Assembly: GCA_028718545.1 (NCBI GenBank) | Contig: JAQULT010000011.1 | Location: 1-42,495, forward strand | Length of the DNA: 42,495 nucleotides | From: Fidelibacterota bacterium | Lineage (GTDB): Bacteria > Fidelibacterota > Fidelibacteria > Fidelibacterales > Fidelibacteraceae | Direction of reading: 5' to 3' | Part shown: positions 23,272 through 31,851 of the stretch, in pieces | Numbering within the stretch: position 1 is the stretch's first letter | How the letters are laid out: each line of letters begins with the position of its first letter | Made by a program: the position numbers and the translations under genes | The notes under the pieces: generated by a model | What the model was told of the DNA's origin: nothing | What the model saw: only the letters and a program-made list of their open reading frames with translations | Databases searched by the model: none

Positions 23272-23997
23272 ATGGATTACCGGCAAGTTGCGCCCTACAG
23301 CCGCTCCTCCCGTATCTACGACACATTGATGGTAGATGTGGACTATGCCGGCCTCTGCAATTATTTGCTGGATCTGTCGGAATCCTTCGGCTTTCCGGCG
23401 CGCTCCGTTTTTGACCTTTCCTGCGGAACGGCGAAATTTCTGTATCTTTTTCCGGCCGGAGTAAAATATGGTATGGATCTCTCGCCCTCCATGATCCGGG
23501 TGGCAAAACAACAGTATCCGGAACTCTCGTTGTCAGTCGGCAATATGCTCAGACCGCCGGTACGGGACGTTGATATCTATATTAATATTCACGACGCACT
23601 GAATTATATCCGTCCCTTTGAAGCCATTGTCCGCCACCTGCGCTATATGGACAGTATTTTGCAGCCGGGACAGCGTTATTTGTTCGATTTTGCAATGCCG
23701 GGCGTGATCCGGGAGTATTTTGACGATACCGCCTACGAGGATACCAGTCCCGAGGGAATCTCCTTCCGGCGGCAAAACCGTTACGATCCGCAAAGGAAAC
23801 GGGCCATCACGGACCTTTATATCAGCCATCCGCAGGGACAGGCTTACCATGAGCGGCATATCCAATATATTTATGAATTCAGTGAAATCCAAAAATTGTC
23901 CGTGGAAATTCCTTCAAGGCGTTTTATATTTCTTGAGGAGTTTACGTGCAGGGAAGCACGCGAGACCGCAAACCGAATACTTGTGATTATGCAATGA
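23272..23997 (+). CDS. Class I SAM-dependent methyltransferase
   Basis: A 241-aa protein with a Rossmann methyltransferase core: motif I SVFDLSCGTAKFLYLF (about 46-61), acidic loop MDLSPSMIRVAKQQYPEL, NIHDALNYI in the motif IV position, and LQPGQRYLFDFAM. The typical motif I is DLGCGTG; here Ser and Ala replace Gly at two places, which is tolerated in this family. The substrate is unknown. ATG 23272 is 2 bp after the antiporter stop and has no ribosome binding site, but TATCTTTG (23255-23262) lies just upstream. It overlaps ftsE by 4 nt. Confidence 0.88.
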   Translation: MDYRQVAPYSRSSRIYDTLMVDVDYAGLCNYLLDLSESFGFPARSVFDLSCGTAKFLYLFPAGVKYGMDLSPSMIRVAKQQYPELSLSVGNMLRPPVRDVDIYINIHDALNYIRPFEAIVRHLRYMDSILQPGQRYLFDFAMPGVIREYFDDTAYEDTSPEGISFRRQNRYDPQRKRAITDLYISHPQGQAYHERHIQYIYEFSEIQKLSVEIPSRRFIFLEEFTCREARETANRILVIMQ

Positions 23998-24704
23998 TCC
24001 GTTTCAGTCAGGTAACCGTCAATTACGGTTATGTGCCCGGCGCTTTAAAGGATATCAATCTTCAGCTGCACAAGGGCGATTTCACACTTTTGCTGGGACC
24101 CACGGGTTCGGGAAAATCTACCCTTTTGCGGCTGATCTATATGGATATTCTGCCTTCGGCGGGACTGGTGACCGTAGACCGCTGGAACTCGGCACGCATT
24201 TCACCGCGGCAGATCAATCTACTGCGCCGCAATATCGGCGTGGTATTTCAGGATTTTCGCCTTATCGAGAATATGACTGTTTTTGACAACGTCGCCCTGC
24301 CTCTGGTGATCGAGGGTTACCGGCGCAAATATATCCGCCAGGTGACGCAAGCCCTGCTGGACGAGGTCAATATGCTTGCGGCCGCGGATCAGCCCGCCTC
24401 GACCCTGAGCTTGGGCGAAAAACAGCGGGTCGCCATTGCCCGTGCCATGGCAAAGGATCCGCTGATCGTGATCGCCGACGAACCGACCGGCAACCTGGAC
24501 CGTGAAGCTTCCCAGAATGTACTGAACCTGCTGGAGCGTTTTAACCGGCACGGAACTTCCATTCTGATGGCGACCCATGATTACGAACTGATCAAGGAGA
24601 CCCCCTATCGGCGCATTTATATGGAGAACGGCGAGATACGTCAGCCGGACAGCAGTATTAATGTAGGAAAAGAACGTATAATTATGATGAACAGGGACGT
24701 ATGA
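23994..24704 (+). CDS. ftsE: Cell division ATP-binding protein FtsE
   Basis: ATPase of the FtsEX complex, which activates peptidoglycan hydrolases at the septum. The 236-aa ABC protein has Walker A GPTGSGKS (about 35-42), Q-loop VVFQDFRLIENMTVFDNVALPL, signature LSLGEKQRVAIARA (usual FtsE form is LSGGEQQ), Walker B LIVIADEPTGNLD and switch His in ATHDYE. ATG 23994 (ATGA overlap with the methyltransferase stop) is chosen over an earlier in-frame ATG at 23946, which would add 16 residues not typical of FtsE. It overlaps ftsX by 4 nt. Confidence 0.94.
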   Translation: MIRFSQVTVNYGYVPGALKDINLQLHKGDFTLLLGPTGSGKSTLLRLIYMDILPSAGLVTVDRWNSARISPRQINLLRRNIGVVFQDFRLIENMTVFDNVALPLVIEGYRRKYIRQVTQALLDEVNMLAAADQPASTLSLGEKQRVAIARAMAKDPLIVIADEPTGNLDREASQNVLNLLERFNRHGTSILMATHDYELIKETPYRRIYMENGEIRQPDSSINVGKERIIMMNRDV

Positions 24705-25579
24705 AACTCCGCTTTGTATTGCGGCAGACATTGAATAATCTTTGGCGGGAACGCACTCCGGCAACGGCAAGCGTGCTGACCATCGGTATTGCCCTGGTCA
24801 TTCTGATCTCGCTGTTCGAAGTAAGCATATCACTGTACCGGAACCTGAACGACCTTAAGCAGAATATGGTAATTGAGGTTTATCTTGAAGCTTCGCGGAC
24901 AGAGAACGATGCCGCCGGGATCAGCGCACAGCTAAGCGATTACGGCACGATAGAACGAATCCGGGTCATTTCCAAGGAGGCCGCAGCGGAGATCTTTGAA
25001 AAAGAGTTCGGGGAGAATATTTACGATATTCTCAAGGAGAATCCGCTTCCCGTCATGATCGAGGTCCGGCTGCAGTCCGAATACAACCATCCCGATTATC
25101 TGGCTCTGTTCAAAAAACAAGTAGAAGCCCTGCCGGGCGTCGATGAGGTCCATTACCGGCATGTCTTGGTCGAAAAACTCGAGTCCCTTACCCAGGCGGT
25201 CCTGATCAGCGGTCTTGCCGTTCTCATTGTTCTGGTCTTTGCCATGAATCTGCTGATCCGCAACACTATCAAACTTTCGGTCTATGCGCGCCGGGATCAG
25301 ATCGCCATTATGAAGATCCTGGGCGCGGGAAATTTGTTTATCCGCCTGCCCTATATCCTTGAAGGCGCCTTTGAGGGACTGTTCGGCGGCATGATGGCGG
25401 CTGCCGGTCTGATCCTCGCCCATAAATTCATCGCCGACAGCTTCGAAGCCATCCGATTCTCCTTAAGCGTCTATAAAATGCTCTGGATCGTCACGATCAG
25501 CGTCGGGATCCTGATCGGATTCTTTGTGTCCGCCGCAGCGGTCGGACATTTTGTCCAGAAGATCTACGCAAAAAAATGA
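24701..25579 (+). CDS. ftsX: Cell division protein FtsX
   Basis: Membrane partner of FtsE. The 292-aa protein has the FtsX layout: cytoplasmic N-terminus, TM1 (ASVLTIGIALVILISLFEVSISLY), and an extracytoplasmic domain of about 110 residues with VIEVYLEASRTENDAAGI and VISKEAAAEIFEKEFGENI. Three C-terminal helices follow, starting VLISGLAVLIVLVFAMNLLI, with the conserved RRDQIAIMKILGAGNLFIRLPYILEG loop. It begins at an ATGA overlap with ftsE. A 103-bp gap follows before the first namZ-like gene. Confidence 0.95.
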   Translation: MKLRFVLRQTLNNLWRERTPATASVLTIGIALVILISLFEVSISLYRNLNDLKQNMVIEVYLEASRTENDAAGISAQLSDYGTIERIRVISKEAAAEIFEKEFGENIYDILKENPLPVMIEVRLQSEYNHPDYLALFKKQVEALPGVDEVHYRHVLVEKLESLTQAVLISGLAVLIVLVFAMNLLIRNTIKLSVYARRDQIAIMKILGAGNLFIRLPYILEGAFEGLFGGMMAAAGLILAHKFIADSFEAIRFSLSVYKMLWIVTISVGILIGFFVSAAAVGHFVQKIYAKK

Positions 25580-25682
25580 ACAGAGGCCTGCAGGACGGAA
25601 AAAATGCAAGGCCGGACATTGGCAATAGATATCTCATAACTAAACAAAACCGGTAATTTATTATAACGGGGAAGGAAGAATC

Positions 25683-26909
25683 ATGAAAAAAGCATCGGGA
25701 GTTTTCAGCATTGCGCTCATCCTGCTTCTGGCGGCTTGTTCGGTCAGGACCGGTCTGGATAACGCTCAAAAGGAAAGTTTTTCCATGTTCCACGGAAAAA
25801 ATATCGGCGTCGTAGCCAACCATACTTCAGTGAACCGGGAAGGAATCCATATTGTCGATCTGCTCTATGCGAATAAAGACTTTAACCTGAAAGCCATCCT
25901 GGCGCCCGAACACGGCTATCGCGGGGATGTAGAGCGTGGGGAATACATAGCGGCACAGATTGATGCGCAGACCGGAGTGCCGGTCTACAGCATCTACGGC
26001 GAAACACGGAAACCTACATCCGAAATGCTCGCGGGTTTGGATGCCCTGATCTTTGATATTCAGGATGTAGGTGCGCGTTTCTATACCTATATTTCCACGA
26101 TGGGGAATATAATGGAGGCCGCGGCGGAAAACGGCGTTCCTGTCTGGATCCTTGATCGTCCAAATCCGGTCGGACGCATGGCGGAAGGCCCTTTGATGCG
26201 GGATGCGCACGTTTCTTTTGTCGGACTGTTCCCCATCCTTCTGCGTCACGGAATGACGATAGGAGAACTGGCGCTGATGTTCCGGGATCAGGGCTGGATC
26301 AATGCCGCAGACCAGCTTGAACTGCATATCGTCAGGATCCGTGGCTGGAATCCGGATAAACCCTATTCAAAGACCGGCCTTCCCTGGATTGCACCTTCAC
26401 CCAATATCATGAACCTGAATCAGGCCCTTTGTTATCCCGGTACCTGTCTGTTCGAAGGCACGAATTTTTCCGAAGGCCGCGGTACCCTGCATCCCTTTGA
26501 ATGGATCGGCGCCCCCTGGCTCGATGCGGAAAAACTGATCACGGAACTGGCAAAAAGTGCCATCCCCGGGATCGGGATGGAAGCCGTTGAATTTACGCCC
26601 CGGGATATCCCGGGAACGGCGATGGATCCGAAATTCGAAGGCGAGCTCTGCCGGGGCATCGCGCTGAAAGTTACCGATCCGCTGCATTTCCCCTCCCTGG
26701 AATTCGCTGTACACTTGTTTACTTCACTCCAGACACTGCATCCGGAGGAATTCCGGATCAGCCGGCCGGATTTTCTGGCACAACTCTGGGGAAACCGCCT
26801 GCTGGAAGAAATGACCCTCGCCGGAAAACCCGCGGAAACGATCCTTGAATCCTGCCGGGAAGAACGGCAGCAATTTCTCCGCCTGCGGGAGAATTATTTG
26901 CTTTACTGA
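25683..26909 (+). CDS. NamZ-like (DUF1343, GH171) exo-N-acetylmuramidase lipoprotein, copy 1
   Basis: DUF1343 proteins include Bacillus subtilis NamZ, an exo-beta-N-acetylmuramidase (GH171) that removes terminal MurNAc from peptidoglycan fragments. The 408-aa protein is a lipoprotein (lipobox LAAC, Cys19) with conserved blocks IGVVANHTSVNREG, AILAPEHGYRGD, DIQDVGARFYTYISTMG, LDRPNPVGR, PSPNIMNL and EGTNFSEGRGTLHPFEW. AAGGAAG precedes the ATG. It lies 103 bp after ftsX and is followed 105 bp later by a close paralogue, so it arose by tandem duplication. Confidence 0.9.
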   Translation: MKKASGVFSIALILLLAACSVRTGLDNAQKESFSMFHGKNIGVVANHTSVNREGIHIVDLLYANKDFNLKAILAPEHGYRGDVERGEYIAAQIDAQTGVPVYSIYGETRKPTSEMLAGLDALIFDIQDVGARFYTYISTMGNIMEAAAENGVPVWILDRPNPVGRMAEGPLMRDAHVSFVGLFPILLRHGMTIGELALMFRDQGWINAADQLELHIVRIRGWNPDKPYSKTGLPWIAPSPNIMNLNQALCYPGTCLFEGTNFSEGRGTLHPFEWIGAPWLDAEKLITELAKSAIPGIGMEAVEFTPRDIPGTAMDPKFEGELCRGIALKVTDPLHFPSLEFAVHLFTSLQTLHPEEFRISRPDFLAQLWGNRLLEEMTLAGKPAETILESCREERQQFLRLRENYLLY

Positions 26910-26944
26910 ACCCTTCAGAGAAGAAAAGAAGAAGCACATTCGGG

Positions 26945-26957
26945 TTTGCATTGCAAA
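26945..26957 (+). promoter_or_regulatory. Operator-like palindrome TTTGCA-T-TGCAAA upstream of the second namZ
   Basis: A perfect 6-bp inverted repeat with a single central base (26945-26957), ending 5 bp before the -35 box of the promoter at 26963-26991. Position and symmetry suggest a regulator binding site; no regulator is identified. Confidence 0.4.
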
Positions 26958-26962
26958 TCACG

Positions 26963-26991
26963 TTGACCTTTCAATATTTAAGCCTTATCTT
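26963..26991 (+). promoter_or_regulatory. Promoter of the second namZ-like gene
   Basis: TTGACC (26963-26968), a 17-bp spacer and TATCTT (26986-26991) followed by TG, so it also fits the Bacteroidota-type TAnnTTTG -7 element. The leader carries AAGGAGA before ATG 27015. Confidence 0.65.
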
Positions 26992-27014
26992 TGATAAAAC
27001 TTAAGGAGAATCCT

Positions 27015-28238
27015 ATGTTACAAAGAACGCTGACGATCCTGATAAGCTCCGCACTGCTGCTGATGGGCTGCTCCGTGCGGACCGGACTCGACAATGCGCG
27101 CCGCGATGATTTTTCCCTGTTCAAGGGAAAATCCCTTGGAGTAGTGACCAATCATACCGCAGTGGACAGCAGAGGTATGCATCTGGTCGATCTGCTGCAT
27201 GCCGCCGAAGATGTAAAGGTAAAGGCGATCTTTGCTCCCGAACACGGCTTTCGGGGTGACGAGGAAGGCGGAATACACTTGAGCGACAATATCGACCCCA
27301 AATCCGGAGCGACCATCTACAGCATTTACGGCGCTATCCGTAAACCCACCAAAGAAATGCTGGACGGCGTGGATGCGCTGATCTTTGATATCCAGGATGT
27401 GGGCGCGCGTTTTTATACCTATATCTCAACGATGGGCCATATCATGGAAGCCGGCGCCGAACACGGCATCCCGGTTTATATTCTTGACCGCCCCAATCCC
27501 ATCGGCCGCCTGGCGGAAGGTCCCATTCTGCAGCAGGACCATAAATCCTTTATCGGCATGTACCCCATTCCCATCCGGCACGGAATGACCGTTGGCGAAC
27601 TCGCCCTGATGATCCGTGATCTTGGCTGGATCGAACACAGCAAAGAACTGGAACTGCACATCGTTGAACTCAGCGGCTGGAACCCGGAAAAACCTTTTAC
27701 AAAAACAAAACTGAAATGGATCGATCCCTCACCCAATATGCGGAATGTGAATGAAGCGCTGGTCTATCCGGGCATGTGCCTCTTTGAAGCCAGTAATTTT
27801 TCCGACGGTCGCGGCACCGAACATCCCTTCGAATGGGTAGGCGCGGATTATGTTGACAATGAAAAGCTGATCGCGGAACTGCAGAAGCGCGATATCCCCG
27901 GTATCCGTATCAATCCCATCCAATATGTCCCGGTCGATATGCCCGGATACGCCATGAATCCGAAGTATGAAGGCAAGACCGTGAACGGACTTGAATTAAC
28001 GGTGACGGATCCGGTTCGCTTCCGTTCCGTGGAATTCGGCATTCATCTTATCGAGATCCTGTATAAATTCTACCCCGAACAATTCGTACTCTATAAACCC
28101 CGCATGGGTCGCACCTTCGGAAACAACGATCTTTACGAGAAAATCCTTGCCGGGGAAAGCGCTGCTGCAATTATTACGGCTTATCAGAACGAATTGGAAC
28201 AATTTGTAAAGATACGCGGAAAATATTTATTATATTAG
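27015..28238 (+). CDS. NamZ-like (DUF1343, GH171) exo-N-acetylmuramidase lipoprotein, copy 2
   Basis: A 407-aa paralogue of the preceding gene, clearly similar along its whole length: same lipobox context (LMGCSVRTGLDNA, Cys19), VVTNHTAVDSRG, AIFAPEHGFRGD, DIQDVGARFYTYISTMG and LDRPNPIGR. It differs at ASNFSDGRGTEHPFEW (EGTNFSEGRGTLHPFEW in copy 1) and in the last 60 residues, hinting at different substrates. AAGGAGA 7 nt before ATG 27015 sets the start over an upstream in-frame TTG. It has its own promoter, so the two copies can be regulated separately. It stops 4 bp before der. Confidence 0.9.
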   Translation: MLQRTLTILISSALLLMGCSVRTGLDNARRDDFSLFKGKSLGVVTNHTAVDSRGMHLVDLLHAAEDVKVKAIFAPEHGFRGDEEGGIHLSDNIDPKSGATIYSIYGAIRKPTKEMLDGVDALIFDIQDVGARFYTYISTMGHIMEAGAEHGIPVYILDRPNPIGRLAEGPILQQDHKSFIGMYPIPIRHGMTVGELALMIRDLGWIEHSKELELHIVELSGWNPEKPFTKTKLKWIDPSPNMRNVNEALVYPGMCLFEASNFSDGRGTEHPFEWVGADYVDNEKLIAELQKRDIPGIRINPIQYVPVDMPGYAMNPKYEGKTVNGLELTVTDPVRFRSVEFGIHLIEILYKFYPEQFVLYKPRMGRTFGNNDLYEKILAGESAAAIITAYQNELEQFVKIRGKYLLY

Positions 28239-28242
28239 CCGC

Positions 28243-29547
28243 ATGAATACCGTTGCCATTGTCGGCCGTCCGAATGTGGGAAAATCAACATTGTACAACC
28301 GCTTCCTGCAGCAACGGAAGGCTATTGTCCATGAAAGCGAAGGCGTTACCCGTGACCGTACCTATGCGGATGTGGAGTGGTGCGGCAAGTATTTCACCCT
28401 GATCGACACGGGTGGTATTGTGATCGACCCGCGGGATTCCATCGAAAATGCCGTGCGGGAACAAGCCATGCTTGCGGCAGCCGAAGCGGACCTGATCCTC
28501 TTTGTCGTGGATGTGAACGCCGGCATTACACAGATGGACGATTATATCGCCGGACTGCTTCAAAAAAGCAATAAGAAAGTCCTGGTAGTCGTAAACAAGG
28601 TCGATGATGAACGCTTTGAAGCGGATGTACCGGCCTTTTATGCGCTGGGATTCGGGGAGCCTTTTGAGGTCAGCGCATTGGCCGGACGCTCCACCGGGGA
28701 TTTACTGGACAAGATCCTCAGCCTGCTTCCGAGCGGAACGGCTCCGCAGCAAAGAAACGCGGATATCCGCATCTCGATCCTGGGAATGCCCAATGCCGGC
28801 AAATCCACCGTGGCCAATACCTTTCTCGGAGAAAACCGGCATATCGTTACCGACATTGCGGGAACGACCCGCGACAGCATCCATTCGGAAATGAAATACT
28901 ACGGCAAGACCGTTATGCTGGTCGACACGGCGGGTTTGCGTAAAAAGACCAAGATCAGCGACAGTATCGAGTATTACAGTTTTGTCCGGACCCGCAACGC
29001 CATTCGCGAAAGCGATGTCTGTATTTTGATCGTGGATGTGAATAAAGGATTTTCCAATCAGGATGTGCGAATTATTCAGGAGATCCTTGAACAGCGCAAG
29101 GGACTGCTAGTCGCAATGAATAAATGGGACCTTGTTGAAAAGGATACCCATACCGCAGCAAGGCTCAGCCGGGATCTGATCTATGAATATCCCATTTTAA
29201 CGGATATTCCGATCATGTATGTTTCGGCCTTAAAAAAACAGCGCCTGCTGAAACTTCTGGATGAGGCTTTTGCTATCCGGGAGCGTATGCGGAAACGCAT
29301 TCCGACCTCTGAACTGAATGATTTTTTCCGGACTATTATTGAGCATAACCCGCCGCCGGCGATCAAGGGAAAATATATCAAAATCAATTACATCACCCAG
29401 ATACTCGAAGATCCCCCGCTGATCGCGTTTTTCTGTAATGAACCGGCACTGATACCTGATCAATACAAAAAATACCTGGAAAGCGCTTTCCGGAAACAGT
29501 ATGACTTCCGCGGCGTTCCCCTGAATTTTGTATTCAAACAAAAATAG
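28243..29547 (+). CDS. der: Ribosome biogenesis GTPase Der (EngA)
   Basis: Double-GTPase factor for 50S assembly. The 434-aa protein has two G domains: GRPNVGKST, DTGG and NKVD in the first, GMPNAGKST, DTAGLRKK and NKWD in the second. A KH-like C-terminal domain from about residue 350 contains TSELNDFF and PPAIKGKYIKINYITQ. Length is typical. ATG 28243 lies 4 bp after the namZ stop with no ribosome binding site; TATATT (28231-28236) is just upstream. A terminator at 29559-29613 follows. Confidence 0.97.
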   Translation: MNTVAIVGRPNVGKSTLYNRFLQQRKAIVHESEGVTRDRTYADVEWCGKYFTLIDTGGIVIDPRDSIENAVREQAMLAAAEADLILFVVDVNAGITQMDDYIAGLLQKSNKKVLVVVNKVDDERFEADVPAFYALGFGEPFEVSALAGRSTGDLLDKILSLLPSGTAPQQRNADIRISILGMPNAGKSTVANTFLGENRHIVTDIAGTTRDSIHSEMKYYGKTVMLVDTAGLRKKTKISDSIEYYSFVRTRNAIRESDVCILIVDVNKGFSNQDVRIIQEILEQRKGLLVAMNKWDLVEKDTHTAARLSRDLIYEYPILTDIPIMYVSALKKQRLLKLLDEAFAIRERMRKRIPTSELNDFFRTIIEHNPPPAIKGKYIKINYITQILEDPPLIAFFCNEPALIPDQYKKYLESAFRKQYDFRGVPLNFVFKQK

Positions 29548-29558
29548 TGAACCTTTTT

Positions 29559-29613
29559 CCTGATTCTTTGGGGATACATAGCTATACGCTATAGTGTTGT
29601 GTCAGGCTTTTTT
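29559..29613 (+). terminator. Probable terminator after der
   Basis: CCTGA (29559-29563) pairs with TCAGG (29602-29606). An inner hairpin ATAGC-TATAC-GCTAT lies at 29579-29593, and six T follow at 29608-29613. It spans the 54-bp convergent gap and overlaps the histidine kinase stop codon. The stem has mismatched internal loops, so efficiency is uncertain. Confidence 0.5.
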
Positions 29614-31731
29614 AATGCTGAAATAAAAGGTGGTCCCTTTGCCGGGGACACTTTCCAGACCGATACTTCCACCGTGCTTTTCTACGAATTCCTTACAGAT
29701 CACCAGTCCCAGTCCGCTGCCCTTTTCACCTGCGGTACCCGCAATGCGGTAAGAATCGCTGATGCTAAACAGGTCCCTTTGCGCAGCTTCCGGGATACCG
29801 ATACCGGTATCGTGAACACGGATCCATACCTGTCCTTCTTTTTCCTCTGCGCCGATACTCACCTTATCGCCGGAATACGAGTATTTGATAGCGTTTGAGA
29901 TCAGGTTTCGCAGAATGGTATGCAACATATTTTTGTCCGCGTTCAGAAGGATATCGTCTGCAAGAAATTCCAGTACAATGTTTTTTTCGTTAGCCTGCGG
30001 GGTCAGCAGACGGATCACTTCATTGGCATTTTCTTTCAGGGAAATTTGCCGCGGATCAAAGGGTATGGCTCCGGACTGAGTACGTGCCCATTCCAGCAGG
30101 CTGTCCAGCAAGCGAAAACTGTTCTGAGCGGATTCATTGATGGCCGCGGTCAGTTTTTCCCTGTCATCGGGATCCATTATGCGCTGGCGCTGCAATAACA
30201 GTGAACTCAGTCCGAGGATACTGTTGAAGGGGCTGCGCAGATCATGGGCGATAATGGAAAAGAATTTGTCCTTGGTGGCGTTCAGGGAATCTACATGCTT
30301 TTTGCTTTCCAGAAGTTCCCGGTTTGTCTTTCGGGTCATAAAGTACATGTAAATGAACATTCCCAGAATGATCAGTGAAAGCATGATGATACCGGTCATA
30401 TATCGCCGGATGACGGTTTCGCGGTTCAGGGACAGTTCCCGCAGGCGGTTTTCCTGTTCCAGCTCCCGGATCTGCTTTTCCTGGCTTTCGATTTGCAGCA
30501 AGGTTTCGGACTGCAACAGTTTCCGGGTGGTTGCGGTACTGTAAATGGAATCACTGATCGCGACCTGACGGGATTTCAGGTTATAGGCGCTATGGTAGTC
30601 TTCAAGAAGATAATAGATCGCGGACAGATGCCCGCTGATGTCGGCCATATGCCGGAGCTGATTGTTCCTCTGCGCATATTCTAAACCGATCTTCAGACTG
30701 TCAAGGGCTCGCCCGTATTCCTTTTTGGCGCTTAATATCATACCGTAGAGTTCATAGACACTGGCAAAACCTGTGATATTGTTGATCGCTTTTTTTATAT
30801 TGAGTGCCCTGTCGAGGACCTGAAGCGCCTCGTTATAGTTACCGTCCGCATATTCGATATCGGCCAGGTATTTCAAGGAGGTTGACATTCCGAATCTTGA
30901 ATCACCCTGGCGGTGAAGCTCCTGGGCTTCGCGGTTGTATTCCCGGGCAGCGGCGGTATTCTTCAGTTTCAGACTAACGGAAGCCAGCTGATCCAGGCAA
31001 ATGGCAACCCCCCCCATAATTCCGTCTTTTTTGGCCAATTCGCGATATATTTCCAGGGATTCCAGATAAGAGTCTCTCGCTTCTTCATAAAGGCCGGTAT
31101 TGCCGTAAAGCACACCGATCAGGTATAGCACCCAGGCTTCGCCTTCCAGGAAGTCGGCTTTTCGGTAACTGTCACGTGCCCTGAATATATATTCGAGCGC
31201 TTTTTCATAAGCGCCGTTACTGCGTAAAAGGTTCGAGAGATCCGAATATACCGCTCCCAATGCGCGCTGATTGTCTGCCAGAAGGGAAAAATGAATGCTT
31301 TTATTGTAATACTCGATGGCACGGACCTGATCACCGTAATAAGAATTATAAAGCGCTCCGCTCAATTGATAGACATTTCCCAAAATGCGGTAGTAGTTGT
31401 TCCTGATCGCAATTTCTTCCGTAAGCCTGAAATAATAGATTGCGGAGTCGGTTTGGGAATGATAGTAGTAAGCGGAACCCAGATAATAATAGGCCCTTGC
31501 CTCCAGTTCTCCGGGATCACTGAGTTTTTTTATCTCTTTAAGGGCTTCCTGCACTTCTTTTTTGGCTATATGAAAATTACTGATGCGCGCACGGAAAGCC
31601 TTTTCAAGCCGGGCTTCTATCCGTTTCAACCCTTTTTCAGATTGGATCAGGACTTCCAGGCTGTCTGTGACACTGTCGCCAAAAGCAAAGGTCCAGAATA
31701 GCAATAGTAGGAAGGATATATGTTTTTTCAT
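29602..31731 (-). CDS. TPR-sensor histidine kinase
   Basis: A 709-aa sensor kinase. It has a signal peptide (1-18), an extracytoplasmic array of about eight TPR units (residues 75-395; for example AYYYLGSAYYYHSQTDSAIYYF, GAYEKALEYIFRARDSY and GNYNEALQVLDRALNI), a coiled coil at 408-440 and one membrane helix (443-465). Then come HisKA with FFSIIAHDLRSPFNSILG (phospho-His496) and HATPase_c with NLISNAIKYS, DTGIGI and GEKGSGLGLVICKEF. Such kinases usually sense through protein partners of the TPR part. No response regulator gene is present in the window, so the partner is unlinked. Its own promoter lies at 31771-31799. Confidence 0.92.
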   Translation of the reverse strand: MKKHISFLLLLFWTFAFGDSVTDSLEVLIQSEKGLKRIEARLEKAFRARISNFHIAKKEVQEALKEIKKLSDPGELEARAYYYLGSAYYYHSQTDSAIYYFRLTEEIAIRNNYYRILGNVYQLSGALYNSYYGDQVRAIEYYNKSIHFSLLADNQRALGAVYSDLSNLLRSNGAYEKALEYIFRARDSYRKADFLEGEAWVLYLIGVLYGNTGLYEEARDSYLESLEIYRELAKKDGIMGGVAICLDQLASVSLKLKNTAAAREYNREAQELHRQGDSRFGMSTSLKYLADIEYADGNYNEALQVLDRALNIKKAINNITGFASVYELYGMILSAKKEYGRALDSLKIGLEYAQRNNQLRHMADISGHLSAIYYLLEDYHSAYNLKSRQVAISDSIYSTATTRKLLQSETLLQIESQEKQIRELEQENRLRELSLNRETVIRRYMTGIIMLSLIILGMFIYMYFMTRKTNRELLESKKHVDSLNATKDKFFSIIAHDLRSPFNSILGLSSLLLQRQRIMDPDDREKLTAAINESAQNSFRLLDSLLEWARTQSGAIPFDPRQISLKENANEVIRLLTPQANEKNIVLEFLADDILLNADKNMLHTILRNLISNAIKYSYSGDKVSIGAEEKEGQVWIRVHDTGIGIPEAAQRDLFSISDSYRIAGTAGEKGSGLGLVICKEFVEKHGGSIGLESVPGKGTTFYFSIKKA

Positions 31732-31770
31732 CGAATTCTCTCTCTCATCATGAATATCCGCCGAACGATT

Positions 31771-31799
31771 ATTATAGTTATTACATAGAAAAAAACAAA
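31771..31799 (-). promoter_or_regulatory. Promoter of the TPR histidine kinase
   Basis: On the minus strand, TTTGTT (31799-31794), a 17-bp spacer and a consensus TATAAT (31776-31771), about 40 nt before ATG 31731. TTTG also fits the Bacteroidota -33 element. Confidence 0.55.
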
Positions 31800-31851
31800 G
31801 AAATAATAAGAGAATTATATAGCGATAAAAACGCCGGTCCGCCTTTAAGAT

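Noticed and set aside
25585-25613. Possible hairpin after ftsX (GGCCTGCA / TGCAAGGCC)
   Set aside because: The stem has a bulge and no T tract follows, so terminator function cannot be supported.
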